From Halichondria panicea (Eukaryota > Porifera > Demospongiae > Suberitida > Halichondriidae), in contig NC_087387.1 of NCBI RefSeq assembly GCF_963675165.1, positions 247,001 through 311,000 of the forward strand: a stretch of DNA of 64,000 nucleotides, in the 5' to 3' direction. A model generated the notes under the pieces. That model ran no database searches. It was not told the origin of the DNA and saw only the letters and a program-made list of their open reading frames with translations. Positions 48,436 through 60,000 of this stretch are shown here, piece after piece. A program made the translations under genes and the position numbers. How positions within the stretch are numbered: the first letter of the stretch is position 1; every line of letters starts with the position of its first letter.

Positions 48436-50477
48436 CAGGGCTACTGTGGATACATGTTCACAGTCAACGATCGTCTTCTCCTGCCTGCCAATCCTTCTAT
48501 AGGGCTACTCCATCACAGGGGCAAGTACTACGCTTTCTCTTGCAAGGAGGCCGCCGATATATTTGCAGAAAATCCTGATGAGTAAGCACACAGTTATAGT
48601 AGTTTGTCATTACAATATATTGCAAGCTGAAATTCTCGAAAGGAAGCAGAAAGTTAGATAAAGCTACTAGGTGTGATAGTCATCATTACAAGTCAATGTA
48701 AATGTAAATGTAAGTGTGCGTGTAGGTTCCTGTCAACAGCAGTGGAGAACAGTAAGAGATCACCAGAGCTCATCCAGCTGCTGGACATGCACACCCACTT
48801 TGCCTCAGGGACACCGGGCATGAAGGTACGCACATGTATGCTCACTATCACGTTTATTAGCAATACAAATCTGTTTTGTACTCTCTTGCATGGCTTCTCT
48901 TTACTATTGTACAGCATGTGATTGAGAGCATTTTTTATGTTTGTTGACATACACAGCACTTTTCTTTAGTAAAGAGGCTTTGAGGTTTGCAAATTTATTT
49001 TACTAGGATTGACGCACCTCTGAGGTTTAAATGCTAAGAGATGGTTTCCCCTAATACATCTTTCACACTGCAGGGTGGACGAGAGCAGTTGATCCATGCT
49101 CCAGTTACCAAGTGTGACACAGGCACTCAAACAGACACACACTTTGTGGAGAGCAATATTGTCAAGTCCTACGAGTGGAACGAATGGGAACTGAGGAGAA
49201 AGGCCATTAAACTGGTTAGTGGATTTCTGTGATAATTAATTTTAGGCAATTTAGGCATGACTGGTTATCTACAGTGTTAGTTAGCACAGTATATACAAGT
49301 TGTCAATACAGCATCAACTGTTTTCGTTCACTAGGTTGGTTATCTACAGTGTTAGTTAGCACAGTATAATTATACAAGTTGTCAATACAGCATCGGCTGT
49401 TTTCGTTCACTAGGTTTTGCCTTTCAGTTTTACCCAAGACAAAACACAAAACAAAGATTCAATCCGAATCACTAAACCAACATAGCACCCCCACAAGCCT
49501 GTAATTCTTACTTTATTGTTTCCTTTCCTCTATATACACAGGCTAACTTGCGTCAGAGAATCACTCATTCCGTGCAAACTGACTTGAGCCACTACAAGAG
49601 AGACAACACAACACAAGTCTATCTGCCAAAGTACGTACAGTACATGTTCCCACTGTCCCCCATGTAATCAATGGACATTGGTTCTCAGGACTAACTTGAA
49701 TTCCGTGGATTCAATTTCAACAATTTTCTGATTTTCTGAAAGCTTAGAAAAGACCTTTCAAATGGTACCATTAATGTTCATTTTTGGGAGATGACTGGAT
49801 TTGCCAATTTTCGGCCAAATACCATGGATTATATATGGTCCAAGGCCGAAAAATGAACAATTCAGTCATCTCCCAAAAATGAACATTAATGGTACCATTT
49901 GAAAGGTCTCTTTCTAAGCTTCCAGAAAATCATTAAAATTGGATCAATTATACCAACTGCTGAAAGATGTTCAACTAAGCACATGTTTGGGGAAATAAGA
50001 TGTAATGATGTTAGTAGCTGCTAGCTAGCTCTGAGCTGCTTGAAAGTTAGTGAAAGTTAGTTTATCCTGGGCACATAAGGGAAATCTGTTCCATCAAACA
50101 TCAAAGTAATAGTGTAATCAAAGCAACCTTACTGTTTTGATAGGTAATTTCAAATGTGTCCTTTGCATCAGGTGTTGACGAAAGCCCTGTTAAAAAAAAC
50201 CATTATAATTATATAGATGATTTTTTATTAGGAAGGTCACTTATCGAGTCTCTTCTGTACAATATTATAACAGTTTTGCTTGATAAGTATTTTGGTCAAT
50301 TTAATGGCTTTTGTTTCTGTGATTTGCAGGGAAGATGTGACTCAGACTAAACGTGAGGAAAGCAGCAGTGTACCCAAACCATCTACCTACATTGTGGGAC
50401 TTAGAGGAAAAGACATTGCCCCCCAAACAGTGGACTTGACTCTTTCTATACACATGCATAACAACATCACTACATAG
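44384..50477 (+). CDS. CFAP206: CFAP206, cilia and flagella associated protein
   Basis: Seventeen exons: 44384-44494, 44554-44637, 44729-44819, 44973-45074, 45177-45263, 45339-45497, 46037-46129, 46243-46361, 46413-46532, 46706-46810, 46959-47045, 48191-48295, 48439-48581, 48726-48825, 49074-49214, 49542-49630, 50330-50477; 627 aa, close to the usual length of about 620. Hallmarks include KMQVHFDMNY, AALQSVFPQAELGTF, IVTGIRLFN, YEWNEWELRRKAIKLANLRQ, SVQTDLSHYKRDN and a VGLRG near the C-terminus. Known for the family: CFAP206 is an axonemal protein at the base of radial spoke 2 needed for normal ciliary beating. In a sponge this fits choanocyte and larval cilia. The exon 7 acceptor is the least certain: 46037 gives DDLP as in relatives, but 46025 or 45997 also keep the frame. 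Intron 11 holds 0.55 kb of CA microsatellite. Confidence 0.9.
45585..45870. mobile_element. Foldback MITE, second subfamily, in CFAP206 intron 6
   Basis: Reads as the reverse complement of the element at 10-310. Shared marks are TTCAAATGGCATATTAAAAT-like and TTTGACAAAAAAGCGTGGG segments and the end ATTGGACCAACGGTTCGCAA. Confidence 0.8.
47213..47422. mobile_element. 210-bp Tc1/mariner-like MITE in CFAP206 intron 11
   Basis: The ends TACCGTATAGCGG and CCGCTATACGGTA are inverted. The inner arms (GAATATT with CCACGAA motifs) are also inverted. TA dinucleotides at both ends suit a TA target. No coding sequence is seen. Confidence 0.8.
47629..48180. repeat. Long CA microsatellite with CACCGC interruptions
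   Basis: About 550 bp of (CA)n broken by regularly placed CACCGCA, GCACGC and ATACACCA variants, in CFAP206 intron 11. It creates long cysteine/valine or histidine/threonine open frames on several frames that are not genes. Confidence 0.95.
48340..48434. repeat. CA microsatellite in CFAP206 intron 12
   Basis: Nearly pure (CA)n with one CCCACCCACCCA interruption, reaching to a few bases before the exon 13 acceptor CTCCAG. Confidence 0.95.
49255..49415. repeat. Tandem duplication of about 80 bp in CFAP206 intron 15
   Basis: The block GGTTATCTACAGTGTTAG...TTCGTTCACTAGGTT occurs twice in a row with only a few differences (for example TATATACAAG against TATAATTATACAAG). Confidence 0.9.
49655..49978. 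mobile_element. Foldback MITE copy in CFAP206 intron 16
   Basis: Left flank CCCACTGTCCCCCATGTAAT, then an ACTTGAATTCCGTGGATTC arm. The arms around TTCATTTTTGGGAGATGACT and AGTCATCTCCCAAAAATGAA are perfect inverts here. The right end is near GCTGAAAGATGTTCAACT. Confidence 0.85.
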
Positions 50478-50656
50478 CTAGTCATTTTACCAAATTGTGT
50501 ACAATAATTACCAGTCTCATGAATATCATTATACTGCACAACTGTGTGGGCGGGCTGGCTTGCATCCTGTCAGTCAATGTTGCATGAATCTAGAACTTTT
50601 ATAGTATAGCTACATGTAAATAGTAGTAAACAACATTCTCTAGATCATTAGCTACA
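50478..50656. promoter_or_regulatory. Short spacer between CFAP206 stop and the class C GPCR start
   Basis: 179 bp must contain the CFAP206 3' end and the GPCR promoter unless the GPCR has an upstream non-coding exon. No TATA box is obvious. A GTGGGCGGGC GC-box-like stretch lies at about 50547-50556. Confidence 0.4.
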
Positions 50657-53605
50657 ATGAAGTATCCTTGGCCTGTGTTTCAAGGTGTGCTTGTTCTGAC
50701 GATACTCTTCAGTACTGAAGCTGTGAGACAATGCACTGATGTGAGCTCATTCAGTCAAAGTTTTAATGCCAGTGGAGCAGCACAATTCAACAGTACCCGG
50801 ACCCATGCTCCTGAAGCGATATTCCGTACTACAGACAGAAGCATCTCAGGGGCAAGAATACGTGGCATACAAGACAAAAGAAATGCTGATTTTGTAGTAG
50901 GAGGTCTGTTTCCAGTGCACAGTGACAGGAATGGTATCAATTGTGGCCAGCTACGAACACAGGGGGGAGTCGATCGTGTGGAAGCAATGCTCTTTGCATT
51001 GGACAGTGTTAATGCTGACCCGTGTCTCTTACCAAATATTACCCTCGGTTACGACATCAGAGACACTTGTTTTGTGGAGCAAATTGGGTTAGATGAAGCT
51101 GCTGATTTGATTCTCACAGGAACTCACTCTGGTGTGGAGACTGGGTGCTCTGCAGTAGGGAATCAAGATTTAGCGGAAAACAGTACAAATGAAGCAGTGC
51201 CATTCACAATTGGACTAGTTGGAGCAGCCTCCAGCCCAGTGTCCATTTCTATCGCCAGTCTAAGTCGTTTGTTTAATATGCCACAGATAAGCTACAGCTC
51301 TACATCGGCTACTCTTAGCAATCGCGAACGGTACACATATTTTTATCGTACCGTGCCTTCAGATGTAATGGAAGGACGAGCAATTATTGACCTGCTGCAG
51401 CATTTTGATTGGACGTTCATATCCACTATTTTTTCTCGGAACAGTTACGGACAGTCTGGGATTGATGACCTACACATGTTAGCAACTGAAAACGGAATAT
51501 GCATTGATATAAATGAAGGAATTGAAGAGAATTTCAATGAAGTACAGTACAGACAACTAGTCGATAAGTTATTGAGGTCAACGGCAAATGTCGTTGTATT
51601 CTACGCTACTGAACAGCATGTTCGAGGCCTATTTGATCAACTAGCAAACATTACACAGCCGAGACACTTCACCTGGATAGCTACGAGTGCGTGGGCGCAA
51701 CTAGCCGCCAGCTCGCAATCGCTCGAATCTTCGATTGTGTCTGGCCTATTTGGAATAATTCCCTCTTTTGAATCTCTACGTTACTTTCAAGACTACTACT
51801 CAGGTCTTACTCCTACAAAAAATCCCCGCAATCCTTGGTTTCAAGAATACTTTCAAAGTGTATTCAATTGTTCTGGAAACTGTGAGAATGAAACCAACAC
51901 GTCACTTTCTGAAACTGAACAGGAATATTCTATACCCTTAGTGATCGATGCTGTCTATACATATGCACATGCCCTCGAGAACTATCTGAATGAAAATTGT
52001 GAGTCACCTCTAGTTTGGAATCGTACTGAACAGAGTTGCAATGGTCAAAAATATGATTTGAATGGCTCTAGTAGTTTACTACAGTACATAGCACAAGTGA
52101 ATTTTACAAGCCCAACTGGGAATAACATTATGTTCAACGAGCAAGGCAGTGTGAACGCTTTGTACCAGATAATAAACTATCAGGCAGCAATAAGACACAA
52201 CAGTGACGGCTTTAAAACAACAAAGTATCATTTCCAGAGTATTGGATTATGGGACGGCTCAGTAAACAGATCGTTATCACTGAAAATAAACGCAGCAATT
52301 CCGGTGCAATATGGAATTAATGCAACAGGAGAGCTCATTTCCGGACCAATTCTTTCCGAGTGCAGCAACTGCGCTCCCGGTCAATACTTGAGGACTGTCG
52401 ATGATTCATGCTGTGGTCTCTGTGATCAATGTTTGGGCGAACTGTTCTCCAATAGTACAAGGAGTACGGAATGTTTAAACTGTTCAGTGTACGGTGAGAT
52501 GTGGGGGGATAATCCAACTGTCGGTAGTACAAGCTGTGTGAGCATACCAAACGAGTATTTGCAATTCAGTCATCCGTTTTCTATTATAATTTCGATTGGG
52601 TCGGTGGCTGGTTTGATTGTGCTGATAGTTGCTATAGTAGCGTTAGCTATCCACTGGAAATCTCCTGTTGTCATAGCCTCTAGCCGCGAATCAGTTGTAC
52701 TTGTATTGATTGGAGCTGGAAGTAGCTTTGGATCAAGTTTCATATACCTTTCACCACCATCCATAACTATCTGTACTCTACAACGAATTTTACTCTGGTT
52801 CAGTTTCTCTCTTATGTATGGTTCCCTGCTGATCAAAGTGATTAGAATTGCTCGCATATTTGTGTTCCAAAAATCATCACTGAAGAAGTTGGTGTGTGTG
52901 CAAACTCATCATCAAGTAATTTTCTCTCTACTTCTAGTAGCCGGTCAAATGGTTATTGTACTTCTTTCCCTGGTAATTGTAAATCCTCGTGTTTTACGAA
53001 AGCTTCAATTGAGCGAAACGAATGCCAACTCCCTCCCCGAAATTGTGGTAACTTGTCAACCAGAGCCACTTTTGGGTCTGCTAGCCTCCGTTTTATACGA
53101 GGCTGGTCTAATTCTCATTACTGTAGTAATGGGAACCATTACATTTAAGAGTCCCGCTAACTTCAACGAATCGAAATCAACCTGCGTGTCTGCGTACATT
53201 CTACTAATAATTTGGACAATGTTTTTCGTCTCCTACACTTTCACACTCGAGTCTTTACCACAACTTCAAAACGCTTTCATTGCCCTCACAAACACCCTCG
53301 GGGCGTACACTATTCTAGGAATTGTTATCGGGCCGAGAATTTTTATAGTTCTCTTCTGGAAGGAAAGAAATTCGAAGCACTTTAGCAGACGAGCAACTGA
53401 AGGAGATGTTTGTGCTTCTAGAGATAACATGTCATCTATTTCCGGAGGGATGACACTCGATACGGAGATTAATACAGAGGCTAATGGCCGCCATCACGAT
53501 CAGATAGCTCCACCATTGTCTAACATCAACGATGTACAAGAAACAGTTGCAAACGTGACAGTCAAAGTGACTAACAATCAAGACATTCCCACTGCAACAA
53601 CTTAG
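50657..53605 (+). CDS. Class C GPCR, metabotropic glutamate receptor-like, intronless
   Basis: One open frame of 982 aa. Order: signal peptide (about 1-22); Venus flytrap ligand-binding domain (about 75-540) with VGGLFPVH, NCGQLRTQGGVDRVEAMLFA and NSYGQSG; cysteine-rich linker (about 565-635) with SNCAPGQYLR; seven membrane segments (about 639-905) including the mGluR-type NFNESK before TM6; and an intracellular tail of about 75 residues ending in PTATT. Known for the family: class C receptors sense amino acids or other small ligands and couple to G proteins. Much of the glutamate pocket seems kept, but two positions are changed (see findings), so the ligand is open. The start has a good signal peptide directly after it. 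It lies 179 bp downstream of CFAP206 on the same strand. mGluR-like is favoured over GABA-B-like because of the cysteine-rich linker. Confidence 0.9.
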   Translation: MKYPWPVFQGVLVLTILFSTEAVRQCTDVSSFSQSFNASGAAQFNSTRTHAPEAIFRTTDRSISGARIRGIQDKRNADFVVGGLFPVHSDRNGINCGQLRTQGGVDRVEAMLFALDSVNADPCLLPNITLGYDIRDTCFVEQIGLDEAADLILTGTHSGVETGCSAVGNQDLAENSTNEAVPFTIGLVGAASSPVSISIASLSRLFNMPQISYSSTSATLSNRERYTYFYRTVPSDVMEGRAIIDLLQHFDWTFISTIFSRNSYGQSGIDDLHMLATENGICIDINEGIEENFNEVQYRQLVDKLLRSTANVVVFYATEQHVRGLFDQLANITQPRHFTWIATSAWAQLAASSQSLESSIVSGLFGIIPSFESLRYFQDYYSGLTPTKNPRNPWFQEYFQSVFNCSGNCENETNTSLSETEQEYSIPLVIDAVYTYAHALENYLNENCESPLVWNRTEQSCNGQKYDLNGSSSLLQYIAQVNFTSPTGNNIMFNEQGSVNALYQIINYQAAIRHNSDGFKTTKYHFQSIGLWDGSVNRSLSLKINAAIPVQYGINATGELISGPILSECSNCAPGQYLRTVDDSCCGLCDQCLGELFSNSTRSTECLNCSVYGEMWGDNPTVGSTSCVSIPNEYLQFSHPFSIIISIGSVAGLIVLIVAIVALAIHWKSPVVIASSRESVVLVLIGAGSSFGSSFIYLSPPSITICTLQRILLWFSFSLMYGSLLIKVIRIARIFVFQKSSLKKLVCVQTHHQVIFSLLLVAGQMVIVLLSLVIVNPRVLRKLQLSETNANSLPEIVVTCQPEPLLGLLASVLYEAGLILITVVMGTITFKSPANFNESKSTCVSAYILLIIWTMFFVSYTFTLESLPQLQNAFIALTNTLGAYTILGIVIGPRIFIVLFWKERNSKHFSRRATEGDVCASRDNMSSISGGMTLDTEINTEANGRHHDQIAPPLSNINDVQETVANVTVKVTNNQDIPTATT

Positions 53606-54042
53606 ATACAGAACCACATATTATTATACCTAAGAAACCATAATTTATGTGCATGCTGCCTTTTATACACTGTATATAATTATAATATATATATGTACAT
53701 TGATTAGCAGTAATCAGATTTTATACATACCATGCAAATTACACTTCGTATGAGCCCACTACATAATGTTTGTTGCAATCATATTCATCGATTATTATTT
53801 TAATAACTATTCTTCATCATGTGTATAATATACTTGTAATGTTATTGAACAGTAAAGTTATTTGCACAAAACTATAATCATCGTCATGTACGGTTAAAAT
53901 ACTAACAAAAAAACAGTGTTAAAAAAATACTGAGATCAGTATGATGATCACTACTGGGAAAAAAGGGCCCAAGAATAGGCTGAGGTAAAGTGCATAGTGG
54001 TTTGTAAAGTGTACAAAATAAATAGACAAGGAAAGTGCTCTA
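53606..54042. other. Tail-to-tail gap between the GPCR and the Sema-FN3 gene
   Basis: 437 bp of AT-rich sequence with no gene. AATAAA at 54017-54022 on the plus strand would serve the GPCR but lies just next to the neighbour's stop codon. TTTAAT at 53799-53804 gives ATTAAA on the minus strand for the neighbour. Confidence 0.5.
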
Positions 54043-57000
54043 CTATGAAGAAGTGCTGCCATTTCTTAACATAGGTGCTTGGGATGAAGTCGATTGCATG
54101 CTAAATGTTTTATTGTAAGGAGGTTTTTTGTCCTTCGAGAAATCTTCAACTCTGTTTTCTTCCCGTTTGTCTTTGTACTCTTTAAGTGGTGTCCATCCAT
54201 TGTAACAAATAACGAGCACGAAAACCACACCCAGAATGATGCTTGTTAATACAGCGAGAGACGCAATCACGGCAACTATGATCAGATTAGAACATGTTTC
54301 AATATTCCCACCGTTACCGTTTTGAAGTCCGAAAGTTGCTCCGTCAGTTGTAAAGAAAGTGGCCCATGCTCCTGCTTGCATGCTTGTTAGGGCACGAACA
54401 CACACAAGTACTGTTTTCGAGTCTTCCAAATCCAAATTAGATAAATTTGAAGTTTTGTACTGTGTCATGGAACTGTCGACGAAAACTCGAATAGCTGATT
54501 TGATATTTGGATCAGAACAAACGGTATTGGCAGGCGATGGTGACCAATGTATTTCATACTGAGTTAATTTTCCATTGGGCTCTTCAGGGGGTCCCCAGTT
54601 GATTGTCATCTCCATTACACCAGCTAAATTGGTGTTGATTATAGGCTTCAGGCTTCTTGGTTCAGTTGGTACTCCAGATATGGTATTGAATACAAAGGGA
54701 ACACCATACACACCGGTAGTGTTAGTTGTTAGCTCTGTCACTCTTATAGCTACAGCGTATTGCGATTCTGCACAGAGATTGGTGAACACATACGAGCGAG
54801 CTCTGATATCTGAGAAGACATTGTTCTCTTGAATGTTGGGGCAGGAGCTCGTGATTTGGAGGGTATAAGATACAGAACCTTCGACTTCATTGGGAGGCAG
54901 AGTCCATTGGATAGCGGCTGAACAGCAGTCCACGTTTGTCGGGGTTATGGTCTCAGGGGGAGACGGGGTGGTCTGCAAAGAGAGAGGAAATAACATTGGT
55001 AAAGTTTAAATCAAATGTCAATTTCTATTGTACATGTATGCTTTGCCTAAAGCAATCTATACAACATTCCAATGTACAACAGGACATACCATACGAAGTA
55101 CTTGCTAATGTACATTCTATTGTGTATTGTGCGCACTGCACTCACTGTTTCTGTATTGAAGCTGATGACATCACAGTATTCTCCACATTGATTCCCATTG
55201 CAGAACCTCAGCATAAACTCATAAGAAGCATCTCTTTCCACAGTTACATAAACAATATTGGGACTATCAATCGTAAAATCCTGAGAGTCGCTCGTAGGCA
55301 TGCCAGTAGAACTGACTACAGTGTACTCAACCTGCAGTCCAGTCAGTGTGAAGGGGTAGGTCACAGTGAAGCTTATTGATGCATTACTACCCGTGTTTCC
55401 AGTAAAGAAGCATCTAGGTTTAGTAGGAACTATAGCCGGTCGAACAATACTCACACGAGGAGAGAACTCGCTGCTGGCCACAGAATTGACAGCTTGTACC
55501 ATAGCAGCACACCACGTGGTACCAGGAGCAGAAGACGTATTGAAAGTGAAAGATGTAGCGGGTGCAGTAATATTTCCTGTGAAGTCCATGTCATTGCAAC
55601 GAAGACGTGCAAGATAGCTTGTAACCGATGGATCGGGCGCCATCCAGCTGAATATCACATCATTATTAGATACAACGAGCATTGGATCTGTGGGCGGGCC
55701 AGGTGGTAAGGAGAGTGTAGGCCGTGATAGGCTCATTGCACCGCCCACTGCACCACTCGGGGCCGTTGCAGATACAGTCACAGTGTACACAATCGAAGGT
55801 TGAAGTCCGGTAATACTAAACACAGTTTTTTGATTCACAATTCCACTGCCATCATTAGGACTCCATGCTACATTATACACTAGTCCAGGCCTTTCGTAGT
55901 TACTTGGCTCCTCCCATGTGACATACAGTGTCGATGAACTAACTGCTTTAATAGCGAGACTTTGTACAGTTAGAGGAGTGGTGTCAGTTGTTTGGCCGCA
56001 CACCTCAGTACCAAAGCCGAGAGTGGTGTCAGTACACGAAGCTCCTCCTACGTGGCGTGCCTGTATAGTAGCACAGCAGGTGGTGAGAGGAGGGAGACTA
56101 GTGACCGTGTGGCTAGTGGTAGTGGTAGTAGTGTTGGTAGTGGGGCCAGTGTTTTGACTATTGGTAGGAATGTAGCAGTCCACAACCACCTGTAATAAAG
56201 AGAGAGTTGTGCTAGTAACACTACATGACTGTATATACCAGCCACATACACTATAGTATTACTGGTACAGCCGAAACTTTAAAGCTTAGTACATACGTAC
56301 ACATAATTTATGGCATGTATTATTATAGTGTACTTGAGACATACGTAGAATGTTGGTAATGCCCACCTGATATTGGAGGTTGTTAGGGTCTCCATTTGGT
56401 AGCTGGGGAGCATCCCAATTGAACGTCAGCATACTGGGGGACGAGGAGGAGAAGGAGTGGTTGTCCACTGAACCTGGGGGCTCACACAACGTCCTCACAA
56501 CCAGAGCAGTGGATGGTGGACCCTCACCTGAGCAAGTAGAGACACATGCAAGTATCACCATCAGAGAGGGGAACACGTATCCTTTATAATCATAATAGTT
56601 AGTTTCTACTGGGAGAAGGAGGTGACTAATAGGGAGCATAAAAATTATGTATTTAGTACCACAAAAGCTTTTTCGTTTTGACGTAGAATCAAATTATGAC
56701 CTCTCAAAGATAGCTACACTAGCCCATCTCAAAGGTAATGCTCCAAAGGCTAACTGACCTGCTCCAGTGCATGCCTCCACAGTGAAGCTGTACTCTGTGT
56801 AAGGGATTAGACCATCCACTGTATAGGTTGTGCTTGTCTGGAAGACACATGATCTCTCCTGCAGTGGACAGTTAGTTGGTACAGTAATTTAACTTGTTGC
56901 ATGATCACTATACAAAGCTTCACTTCAAAATGTAAACAAGGGCAGGTCAACTTTGTGCCGCTATCTCTAAGAATTCTCCACTCCCCCATGCATTATACAA

Positions 57001-60000
57001 CGTACCACCGATCCATTGACATTGATGGCATAGCCGCTGATAACTCCATTGGTCTCAGTTGGCGGAGACCATGACAACATGACTGAGTCACTGGTAATAA
57101 GTGTAGCCATTAGTCCGCTAATTACACCAGGGACAGCCTCGAGTAACAAGATGTCACGTATAGAGGAGACAGCACTACCCTCGCTGTTTATAACATTCAC
57201 TCTGCAAAGAGGGAGTGGCCAGGGCGTGGTGAATGATGGTATGTAATCAGTACTCATTTATAGCCAAGATTATACTGTGCATACCTAAAAATTACCTCGT
57301 GATATGCCTCAATCACTACACACTCCCCCAGGTATACATTAATAATTACACATGTAATGTATGTAGCTAAGAAACCTAGCTGGTCCAACTAATACTTAGA
57401 GGACATGCATTCAACAGAAATTCCGGAAAGTTTATGCACTGAACACGACTGGTTGGGTACCTGTAATAAAAAGTGGAGCCTGGTGTTTGCCCAAGCACAT
57501 CCAAGCAGTTGTCAGTGGTCAAGTTCGTCTCATTACTCGTGCTACCAAGGGACACGGTAGTGCCGTAGCTCACCTGTACGAGAGTGGGGGTCAAAGTTCA
57601 GGTAGTACACACTCCTATAGTGGCTATAATTATACAGTTTGTATATATTATGTTACCTACGCATGTATAATTATGGGTGCTATAATAATAACACAGAACA
57701 TCTCCAAGTACGCATAATAATTAATTTTCTTACTGAGAATCTGTAGTTCCTGAATAGATCAGTGAATGTATTCAGTTGAAGGCACACTGTAACAGAGTTC
57801 TGAGTAGCCACGGCTGATATTTCACTTGTGTTTACTGGGGCCGGTACTAATGGGGACAAGAGGGGTATACATGCAATCAAAGGCAAACGTCAGCTGCAAT
57901 ACATGTACCCTCTCATGTATACGTAGATCATGCATACGTAGATCATACAATATTTTGGTAATTATGTGCTATATTGGAGAATAATATTAAAATCGTCCGA
58001 AAATAAAAGCTAGATTCGTAATTTGTACAGTACATAGTTGGCTTACATCCGACTCCAGTTGTAATGAATCCCTTGAAGATAGCATTGGGACCACTAGCAC
58101 CTCCGCCCATTATTGTCCCGTTTATTATACATTCGTAATTTTGTAGGCCAAGCCCACCGCTGAATCGTGCACATGCTGGAGGCAACAAAGAAAGCAAGAT
58201 TAACTCACAAAACAGGTCGAAAAATGCCACAATATATAATAATTATTATTATATACATTATGTACAGCTGCTGTTTCGGTCTTCCCTGCATTACAACACT
58301 TGTTGTATATATACTGCACAGTGTAGACACGTACCAGGTTCATCACTCAGTGTTTGCTCATCACTCAGTGTTTGCCCGCTCATACAATCTGCTATTGAGA
58401 GATCATTATTACTGGAGGAGAAGGTCACGGAAGTCACCAGACGGTTACACTGGACAGTGCATTGAAACTCAGGGGAAGTGAGAGGAGTGGCCGTAACAGA
58501 GCAGGAGGGAGTGTCTGTGGGGGGTAGGTCAAGGGGGGGGTATACATGTAGGTCAATGGGGGGGGTGGTATGATGGAAGGGGGTATACATGTAGGTCAAT
58601 GGGGGGGTATAATGGAGGGGGGTATACATGTAGGTCAATGGGGGTGGTATGATGGAGGAGGATATACATGTAGGTCAATGGGGGGGGTGGTATGATGGAG
58701 GGGGGTATACATGTAGGTCAATGGGGGGGGTGGTATGATGGAGGGGGGTATACATGTAGGTCAATGGGGGGGGTATGATGGAGGGGGGTATACATGTAGG
58801 TCAATACACATTTTAAATATTGATTTAGTAGCTCAGAGGTGTGGCCTAGTTTGGTGGTATGATTACTCAACGCAACTCACTTGTACAGTCAGGAGCAATG
58901 CCGTCGTGGATATCTTGCCAAATACTGTGAAGAGAGAACAGGAGCTATAAACATACAATGAATGAGCCATGCAGCCATACAAGCCACTAACTAATACGAA
59001 CAGAGTCAAATATAACTATCTAATTGCAATCTTCGTACAGCAACTGTAAAGCATTATGTAAGTAGTTGTGTTCAATAAAAAGAGGTATATACACCGTACA
59101 TAGCTACACTGTATGGTACTACATGTACATGTAATGCGTACTCTTGTGGGACTGTGCCGGTGGCTGATCCCACGGCAGACAGTGGGTTCCTCTCACACGC
59201 ATTGTTACCAGCATGCCACACGCAGTGCGGGTCACGTGCACCCACACAAGTGCTGGAGGACAAAGAGTTAAAACACGTAATCAATTAACCAAGTCAATCA
59301 ATACAGCAATGCAAAGAGCTACGAGTTGTGCTCACTACGAGTTGTGCTCACTACGACTGGACGCATTTGTTCAAACAAACGATAGTATTTTATTTAGACA
59401 TTTTCTCTTCTTATGTACCTGCAGTTTGTGAATCTGGAGCACCTCTCAATTGGTAGTTGGTATACTTCCGATATGGTACTAACGAATATCTTCTTCTCTG
59501 AGCCCACTTCCTCAATACGTAATGCTTGAATCTTTTCAGAGCTGTCTCCACTTCCCAACTGTTGTGTGTGTGTGGCGTGTGTGTGTGAGGGGGCGGGTGT
59601 GGGTGTGTAGGGAGTGGAGGTATGTGTATGGCTCTCAGGAAGACTTCAGCTGACGAGACTCCCTCGGGCTAAATAGACTACTACTACTATACATGTGTAT
59701 ATGTGAGATATGCTCTAGTTTTGCACACAAGCAGATCTAGATTTAAAGCCCTACAATGTACCATACAGTGCATGTACACTCACACTGATGATCTCAGAGT
59801 ACACTGGGGTCGTCTGACCAGCCGTTACAGTCGCAAACACAACCTTCATCACTTTCATGTCATCTGCAAAGGAGGGGGCATAAGTTATACATGTACCCGG
59901 CCCACTGTCTCTCGTGTAATCAATGGTTTGGGGATTCTTTCAGCTGCCATAACTTGAATTCCGTGGATCCAACTTCAACGATTTTATGATTTTCTAAAAG

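Noticed and set aside
59560-59672. Possible extra Sema exon reading PEGVSSAEVFLRAIHIPP on the minus strand
   Set aside because: It has an acceptor-like start but no usable donor in frame, and exons 59863-59784 and 59558-59419 join in phase without it.
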